A stretch of 64,000 nt of DNA, from assembly GCA_963703075.1 (NCBI GenBank), contig OY969786.1, positions 4,154,001 to 4,218,000 on the forward strand, given 5' to 3'. Below are positions 58,630 to 64,000 of this stretch, in pieces (position 1 is the first letter of the stretch; each line of letters starts with the position of its first letter). Under the pieces are notes generated by a model. The model was not told the origin of the DNA. It searched no databases and saw only the letters and a list, made by a program, of their open reading frames with translations. Made by a program: the position numbers and the translations under genes. Origin of the DNA: Korobacter sp963703075 (lineage in GTDB: Bacteria; Acidobacteriota; Terriglobia; Terriglobales; Acidobacteriaceae).

Positions 58630-61626
58630 ATGATCGATCAGACAATCTCGCATTACAAGATCCTCGAAAAAATCGGGGGCGGCGGCATGGGCGTGGTCTA
58701 TAAGGCCGAAGACCTCGAATTGCGCCGTTTTGTTGCCTTGAAATTCCTGCCGGAAAACGTTTCCGCGGACGCCCAGGCGTTAGAACGTTTTCGCCGCGAA
58801 GCACGCGCCGCATCGGCACTCAATCACCCCAATATCTGCACGATTTATGAGATCGGACGCCACGAGGATCTCACGTTTATTGCCATGGAGTTCCTGGATG
58901 GCGTGACGTTGAAGCACCGCATCAACGGCGGCCCGATGGAGACAGACTTGCTCCTGGGCGCGGCCATCGAGATTGCTGACGCTCTCGAGGCATCGCATAG
59001 CCAGGGCATCGTCCATCGCGACATCAAACCAGCCAACATCTTTATTACGAAGCGTGGTCATGCCAAGGTCCTGGATTTCGGATTGGCTAAGGTGACCATG
59101 GACGACGGCAACAGCGGGGCTACCCGGACGATGGTCAACGCGGGCGAAGCGCATCTCACCAGCCCCGGCACGCTGATCGGAACCACCGCCTACATGTCGC
59201 CCGAGCAGGTGCGCGCTCGCGAACTGGATGCACGTACTGACCTCTTCTCCTTCGGTTCCGTTCTCTACGAAATGGCGACCGGCGATATTCCCTTCCGCGG
59301 CGAGAGCTCAGCCGTCATCTGCTCGCAGATCCTGCAGGCCGACCCGGTCCCGCCCATCCGGGTGAATCCGAACATTCCGCCCAGGCTGGAAGACATCATT
59401 TTGCGGCTGCTGGAAAAAGATAAAGAGTTGCGCTACCAGCACGCCTCCGATCTTCGTTCCGACCTGCAGCGCCTGAAGCGCGATTCCGAAAGTGGACGCA
59501 TCTCCAACTTGCGCTCCTCGTCCAGTATTTCTTCCACCAGTTCCTCATCGCACTCTGGCTCTCAGGGAACACCAGCATCATCGTCAACTGCGCCGCAATC
59601 TGTGGGTGGCGGCGGCACTGCGGTCGCTTCCGATTCCAGCCACAAGTCCGCCCCCATCGAGACGCCGCCGTCTTCAGCCGTGACTCCGCCCCCGCCCAAG
59701 GGACCGGTTCCGTGGAAGGTGGTTGCGCCCGTTGCGATCCTGATCCTCGTCGCACTGGCTGGACTCTATTACTGGAGACAGCATCAAACTGGCCCGCAGC
59801 TCACCGACAAAGACCAGCTCATCCTCGCCGACTTCAATAATCAAACCGGCGACCCGGTTTTCGATTCCACCTTGAAGGAAGCCCTCGCCATTCAGCTCGA
59901 GCAGTCGCCCCTGCTGTCGCTGGTCAGTGATGCAGAGCTGCACAACAACCTGCAGTATCTCGGACAGCCGAAGGAGCAGAAAATTACCGGAGACCTAGCC
60001 CAGCAGATCGGCCAGAGGCTCGGCGTGAAAGCTTACCTGGCGGGCACGATCACGAGTCTCGGCAACTCGTACGTCATTTCGATCAACGCGGTGAACTGTG
60101 CCACCGGCGAAGTCTTCGCCCGCGAGCAGGAGACGGCGGCCGACAAAGCGGGCGTGCTGAAAGCGGTCTCTACGGCGGCCACCGAACTCCGTGCACACCT
60201 CGGCGAATCCATGGCCTCGATTCAGAAGCTGTCGACGCCATTCACCAACGTCACCACATCATCGTTGCAGGCCTTCCATGCGTTCTCGCTGGGTGAAGAC
60301 GCTCATCGCATGGGGCACGACCTTCCCGAGGCGGAGTCGTTCTACCAGGAAGCGGTTAAGCTGGATCCTACCTTCGCCATGGCGCTGGCCCGTCTCGGCG
60401 TGGTGTACAGCAACGTGGGCGCAACCAGCAAAGCGATCCCTTATTTGAAAAAAGCCTACGATCTGCGTGAGCGCGTGACCGAGCGTGAGCGCATGTACAT
60501 CGAGTCGCAGTTTTCCCTTCAGCAGTTCGATCTTCCCAAGGCTCTCGAGAGTTACAAGCTTTACGTCGATACCTATCCCCGCGACGCCGCGGCCTGGAAC
60601 AATCTCTCATCGGCTTACCAGACGGCAGGCGACTACGAAGATGCGGCAGAAGGCTTCAAGAAGGCGTGGGAAATCGCCAAGTGGGACAACATCGCCGCTT
60701 CCAACGCAGCTGGCACCTACATCGCGATTGATCGGCTCGACGACGGCGAACGTTATGCAAAAGAGGCCGAGGTCCAGGGCGGCGGCAACGACATCAATTT
60801 CCATATCAACGTGATGTTCGACGACTATCTACGGGGACGTTCGGACTGGGATAAGCAGTTGCAGTGGGCAGCCCCCCGGGCGGATGGATTTGCTGCCGAA
60901 GGTGCTGCGGCGATCATCTATTTCGAGCTAGGCCGCCTGCGCGAGGCCAACCAGCATTGGGACCATGCCGCCCAGCGCGCTGAACAACAGCACCTCGCCG
61001 ACGCAGCGGGAAGTATCTACGGCCTCAAGGCGATGGAAGACGCATTCGTGGGAGGATGTCCCGCCGCCCGGGAGAGTGCCCGTCATGCGCTTTCCGTCGA
61101 CCACTCCATGGCAACCGTTCCATCGGTGGCCATCGCGGTGGCCTTCTGTGGCGACGGGCCTGCCGGGCAGAAGGAAATCGATACGTTGGCGGCTGACCAG
61201 CCGATCAACACGTTAGTAAACCAGGTGTACGTACCTGAAGTGAAAGCAGCAGCAGCGATTTCGCAGCATAAGTTCGACGACGTTGCGCAAATCCTCGACC
61301 CGGTCACACCTTATTTACTTGTGTCCAAGGCCCCGCAATTTCTCGGACTGGCTTCTCTCGCAACCCATCGGCCGCAACAGGCCGTTAACGATCTGAAGAT
61401 CGGTCTGCGCTATCGTGGACTTTCCATTGGCCAAGGCGTTGCCGGTTCTGCTCAGAGTCCTGACTACGTGCTTTGCCTTCTGGGCACCGCACGCGCCCAG
61501 GCACAATTCGACAAGGCTGCCGCGAAGAAAAGCTACCAGCAGTTGCTCGTCATCTGGAAAAGCGCAGATCCCGACTTCGGACCGGCGCAAGAGGCGAAGC
61601 GGGAATTAGCCGCCCTGGGAAATTGA
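58630..61626 (+). CDS. Membrane Ser/Thr protein kinase with TPR sensor region
   Basis: The 998-residue protein starts with a Hanks-type kinase: Gly loop IGGGGMGVVYKAED, Lys in VALKFLP, catalytic IVHRDIKPANIF, DFG in VLDFGLAKV, and the activation-loop end GTTAYMSPEQVR. A Ser/Gly/Pro-rich linker (about 290-355) leads to one membrane helix (WKVVAPVAILILVALAGLYYW, near 358-380). An outer part follows with FlgO-like strands (ILADFNNQTGDPVFDSTLKEALA) and TPR helices to the end. This architecture is very common in Acidobacteriota. Substrates are unknown; the gene stands alone and its stop converges on the OmpA-like gene. Confidence 0.93.
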   Translation: MIDQTISHYKILEKIGGGGMGVVYKAEDLELRRFVALKFLPENVSADAQALERFRREARAASALNHPNICTIYEIGRHEDLTFIAMEFLDGVTLKHRINGGPMETDLLLGAAIEIADALEASHSQGIVHRDIKPANIFITKRGHAKVLDFGLAKVTMDDGNSGATRTMVNAGEAHLTSPGTLIGTTAYMSPEQVRARELDARTDLFSFGSVLYEMATGDIPFRGESSAVICSQILQADPVPPIRVNPNIPPRLEDIILRLLEKDKELRYQHASDLRSDLQRLKRDSESGRISNLRSSSSISSTSSSSHSGSQGTPASSSTAPQSVGGGGTAVASDSSHKSAPIETPPSSAVTPPPPKGPVPWKVVAPVAILILVALAGLYYWRQHQTGPQLTDKDQLILADFNNQTGDPVFDSTLKEALAIQLEQSPLLSLVSDAELHNNLQYLGQPKEQKITGDLAQQIGQRLGVKAYLAGTITSLGNSYVISINAVNCATGEVFAREQETAADKAGVLKAVSTAATELRAHLGESMASIQKLSTPFTNVTTSSLQAFHAFSLGEDAHRMGHDLPEAESFYQEAVKLDPTFAMALARLGVVYSNVGATSKAIPYLKKAYDLRERVTERERMYIESQFSLQQFDLPKALESYKLYVDTYPRDAAAWNNLSSAYQTAGDYEDAAEGFKKAWEIAKWDNIAASNAAGTYIAIDRLDDGERYAKEAEVQGGGNDINFHINVMFDDYLRGRSDWDKQLQWAAPRADGFAAEGAAAIIYFELGRLREANQHWDHAAQRAEQQHLADAAGSIYGLKAMEDAFVGGCPAARESARHALSVDHSMATVPSVAIAVAFCGDGPAGQKEIDTLAADQPINTLVNQVYVPEVKAAAAISQHKFDDVAQILDPVTPYLLVSKAPQFLGLASLATHRPQQAVNDLKIGLRYRGLSIGQGVAGSAQSPDYVLCLLGTARAQAQFDKAAAKKSYQQLLVIWKSADPDFGPAQEAKRELAALGN

Positions 61627-61646
61627 GCAGCCATCGCGATTCCAGC

Positions 61647-61672
61647 AAAAAAGGCGCGCCGCTAAGCGCGCC
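61647..61672 (-). terminator. Terminator after the OmpA-like gene
   Basis: GGCGCGC and GCGCGCC form a perfect 7-bp stem with a 6-base loop. On the minus strand a run of T follows (complement of AAAAAA at 61647-61652). It may also serve the converging kinase gene. Confidence 0.8.
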
Positions 61673-61693
61673 TCTTCAATGCGAGATTGCGGC

Positions 61694-63289
61694 CTATTGT
61701 ACGGTCGCGTTGCTCTGGTCTCCGCCGATCGATTGGCCGCTTACCACCATCTCCACCCGGCGGTTCTGCTGGCGTCCTGCTGCGGTGGCGTTGTCTGCCA
61801 CGGGATCATCCTGCCCAAAGCCTTCCGAGACCACCGCTTCGGCAGGGATACCCTCCTTTAGCAAGTAGCCGCGTACTGAATCAGCGCGCCGTTGCGAAAG
61901 GTCGCGATTGTGGTCGGCCGTTCCCGTCGAATCGGTGTAGCCGTCGACCCGAATCTTTAAATCAGGATAGGCGAGGAGAATTCCGGCCACCTTCGCCAGC
62001 TTCTCCCGCGCCCCGGGCTTCAGCGTGGACTGGTTCACATCGAACAGCACGTCTGACATGTTCACGATCAGCCCCTTGGCTGAGTCACGCGTCTGCAAGA
62101 CTTGATTAAGCTGCTGCTGCAACCGCTGGCGCAGATCCGCCTCGCGCTGCTGCGCTGCGGCTGCCTGCTGTTGGGCCGATTGCGCCTGTTGCTGCGCAGC
62201 CTGGGCCTGCTGCTGTGCCTGCGCTAACTGCTGCTCAGCCTGCTGACGGTCGGCTAAAGCCTGCTGCTTGGCGGCGGCCGCTTCCTGCCGCTCCTGCTCG
62301 GCCTGCTGTCGAGCGATCTCCGCCTGTTGCTGCGCGTCCTGCGCCTGGCGTTCCGCCAACTGGCGCTGGGTTGCTTCCTGCGCGGCCTGTTGCTGCGCCT
62401 GGGCGGCTTGATCGTCCGCCTCGCGTTGCGCATCGCGCGCCTGCTCTTCGTGCCTGCGTCGTAAAGCCAAAATGCGTGTATCTTCCGCCGTCTGCACCGC
62501 CTGCCGCGCCTCGGCAATGACTACGTTCTTCTCGGCGTGCGCGTCCTGGTCCGCCTGCGCCTTGTTCAATTGGTCTTGCGCGTTGCGATAATTCTCCTTC
62601 GCATAGCGGTCGGCCTGCGCCCACTCTGCGATCCGCACCGCGTTGCGTGCTTCCAGCAACTCCAGCGGCACCCTGCGTTCGCCCGTGAACAGCGGTTTTA
62701 ACTCGCCCTTTTCAACATGCTCGGTGTAACTGCCGGAGCGCAAAAGGGAATACCGCGCGTCCACGGCTACCACTGAGCCAATTGTGTCAGGACGCACGAT
62801 GTTTTCCATCACCACCATTTCGCTGGGCTGCGTGACCGCGAAATCCGGCTCCGCCGTAATGATCAAGGCGAAAGCCTGCAGATCGGTGGTGGCGTTCTGC
62901 TTGAAGTGGGTATGGTCCACGTTGAGGATCTCGCCCAGGTTCTGCGGACGCCCATCCGGCGTAATCGCCCACAGCACGTAGGTCAGGAACTCCGGACCGA
63001 AATCCCACGGCATCTTGGCAAAATGATCCAAGGAGAGCTCGATGTTGAGTCGTCCTTGACGGCCCTTCACCTCGGCCACGCCGACTGCTGCCGGCATCTG
63101 ATCGGTTCCGCGCATGCCGATCTTGGTTTCCCCGCGATGCTGATAGTTCACAGCTTTCACGGTGCGCGAGATCACCTCGGTGCGGTCTGTGAGTTGCGGG
63201 TCGTCGTCCCGGCTCATGCGGTCCGTCTGGGCGAAAAGCGGCGCCGAAAAAACGCCGATCAGTGCAAGTGAAAGAAGTGTGCGTCCCAT
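61694..63289 (-). CDS. OmpA-family protein with long Gln/Ala-rich coiled coil
   Basis: The 531-residue protein has a signal peptide (LLSLALIGVFSAPLFAQ), with AGGAGG before the ATG at 63289. A globular region follows (about 30-215). Then comes roughly 190 residues of almost pure Ala/Gln/Arg/Glu heptad-like coiled coil (AQQQAEIARQQAEQERQEAA). The C-terminal OmpA domain has SDVLFDVNQSTLKPGAREKL, IRVDGYTDSTGTADHN and LSQRRADSVRGYLL, the peptidoglycan-binding signature. It probably tethers the envelope to the wall across the periplasm. It faces the nucleotidyltransferase gene with 123 bp between starts. Confidence 0.88.
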   Translation of the reverse strand: MGRTLLSLALIGVFSAPLFAQTDRMSRDDDPQLTDRTEVISRTVKAVNYQHRGETKIGMRGTDQMPAAVGVAEVKGRQGRLNIELSLDHFAKMPWDFGPEFLTYVLWAITPDGRPQNLGEILNVDHTHFKQNATTDLQAFALIITAEPDFAVTQPSEMVVMENIVRPDTIGSVVAVDARYSLLRSGSYTEHVEKGELKPLFTGERRVPLELLEARNAVRIAEWAQADRYAKENYRNAQDQLNKAQADQDAHAEKNVVIAEARQAVQTAEDTRILALRRRHEEQARDAQREADDQAAQAQQQAAQEATQRQLAERQAQDAQQQAEIARQQAEQERQEAAAAKQQALADRQQAEQQLAQAQQQAQAAQQQAQSAQQQAAAAQQREADLRQRLQQQLNQVLQTRDSAKGLIVNMSDVLFDVNQSTLKPGAREKLAKVAGILLAYPDLKIRVDGYTDSTGTADHNRDLSQRRADSVRGYLLKEGIPAEAVVSEGFGQDDPVADNATAAGRQQNRRVEMVVSGQSIGGDQSNATVQ

Positions 63290-63412
63290 GGATCCTCCTG
63301 CCAAAGCGATAAGATGGCAGGTAGCGGGATTGAGGTGGCTCGGAACCTCAATGAGGACAGCACGTGAGTTGCTGGCCCGTGCTGCCGGCGTCGTCCCAGC
63401 GAGAGAAGAACA

Positions 63413-64000
63413 ATGAAAGCCAGAGAAGCAGCCGCGGGAATCGTCGAGACGCTTCGTCGCCGAGGCCACCAGGCCTACTTCGTCGGCGGATGCGTTCGCG
63501 ACCTGCTGCTCCATCGCGACCCCGCGGACTACGACGTTGCCACCGATGCGGTGCCCTCCGAGGTGATGGAGATCTTTCCCCGGACCTGGGCCGTCGGCGC
63601 CCAGTTCGGCGTCGTCCTCGTTCCGGTTTCGCAGGAAGCCGGATGCGAGCCGGCAGATACCCGCCCCCACAGTCATCATCATGGCTGCATTGAGGTGGCC
63701 ACGTTCCGCTCCGACGGCGCTTACACCGACGGCCGCCATCCCGACGCCGTCCGCTTCACCAAAGACCCGCGCGAAGACGTGCAACGCCGCGATTTCACTA
63801 TCAACGGCATGTTACTCGATCCCCTCAACGGCGACCAGGTCATCGACTATGTTGACGGACGCGCCGACCTGGACGCGAAGATCATTCGCACCATCGGCGA
63901 CGCCACCCGCCGGTTTTCCGAAGATAAGCTGCGCATGCTGCGGGCGGTCCGCTTCGCGGCGCGTTTTGCATACGCCATCGAACCTAGCACCTTCGAAGCG
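63413..64000 (+). CDS. CCA-adding enzyme / poly(A) polymerase family nucleotidyltransferase, 3'-truncated
   Basis: The frame is open to the window end; 196 residues are present. The head domain shows YFVGGCVRDLLLHRDPADYDVATDAVPSEV (GG-x-VRD and the catalytic Asp-x-Asp), IEVATFRSDGAYTDGRHPDAVRF, then VQRRDFTINGMLLDPLNG and the RRFSEDKLRMLRAVRFAARF motif of the class II tRNA nucleotidyltransferase family. It adds CCA to tRNA or A-tails to RNA; the distinguishing C-terminal part is missing. A 15-20 residue insertion (SQEAGCEPADTRPHSHHHG) with a His cluster interrupts the usual strand before IEVATFR. Confidence 0.9.
   Translation, partial: MKAREAAAGIVETLRRRGHQAYFVGGCVRDLLLHRDPADYDVATDAVPSEVMEIFPRTWAVGAQFGVVLVPVSQEAGCEPADTRPHSHHHGCIEVATFRSDGAYTDGRHPDAVRFTKDPREDVQRRDFTINGMLLDPLNGDQVIDYVDGRADLDAKIIRTIGDATRRFSEDKLRMLRAVRFAARFAYAIEPSTFEA

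Noticed and set aside
62100..62560. Tandem DNA repeat in the OmpA-like gene
   Set aside because: The periodic pattern comes from Gln/Ala-rich coiled-coil codons within one open frame, not from an independent repeat array.

Overview
The window reads as a chromosomal stretch of an Acidobacteriota (Terriglobia-like) bacterium. This is inferred from gene content: an Oar-type TonB-dependent receptor with an N-terminal carboxypeptidase-regulatory-like domain, a Ser/Thr kinase fused to TPRs, Tat-exported Gfo/Idh/MocA and TIM-barrel sugar enzymes, a UPF0182 protein, and a moderately high GC content. About 50 genes are densely packed in short operons. No rRNA, tRNA, CRISPR array, transposase or integrase was recognised.

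Region by region. 1-1223: 3' part of a glycoside hydrolase. 1225-9163 (minus strand): a seven-gene hexuronate/aldonate operon running uxaC, MFS transporter, nickel-pincer LarA-family racemase/epimerase, SDR, then a trio of Tat-signal proteins (two sugar isomerase-like TIM barrels around one Gfo/Idh/MocA oxidoreductase). 9315-12161: a DUF1624 membrane protein and a secreted beta-helix protein. 12654-18235: a CzcCBA/CusCBA-type metal efflux system. 18455-21691: divergent oxyR/katG with an OxyR-like operator between them. 21852-26590: a DHFR-like protein, a VOC protein, and a phosphoketolase-acetate kinase shunt. 26869-33574: a LytS/LytT-type two-component system, a large TonB receptor, and a second LytTR regulator with a degenerate receiver. 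33721-39146: UPF0182 and a GH27/36-type glycosidase. 39489-45396: a decaheme cytochrome / MtrB-PioB-like outer-membrane barrel / membrane-anchored hexaheme cytochrome module, preceded by a frameshifted zinc alcohol dehydrogenase. 45931-52129 (minus strand): a complete ISC iron-sulfur operon, iscR-iscS-iscU-iscA-hscB-hscA-fdx-iscX. 52427-64000: a transglutaminase-like protein, a small protein, a CheY-like receiver, tsaD, a ClsB/YbhP-like pair plus NAD(P)-binding protein, the Ser/Thr kinase, an OmpA-family protein and the start of a CCA/poly(A) nucleotidyltransferase.

The most interesting signals are these. (1) The porin-cytochrome electron conduit is bracketed by a 24-bp perfect direct repeat of the 3' end of iscX, as if a 6.7-kb island had inserted at that gene end. 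(2) A LarA-family enzyme with an intact nickel-pincer His-Lys-His signature lies in the uronate operon. It suggests a C2-epimerase step linking mannonate and gluconate, but its C-terminus carries an apparent one-base frameshift. (3) Three related 37-bp repeats occupy three successive gaps of the isc operon. (4) OxyR-like and IscR-like operators lie in front of katG and iscR.
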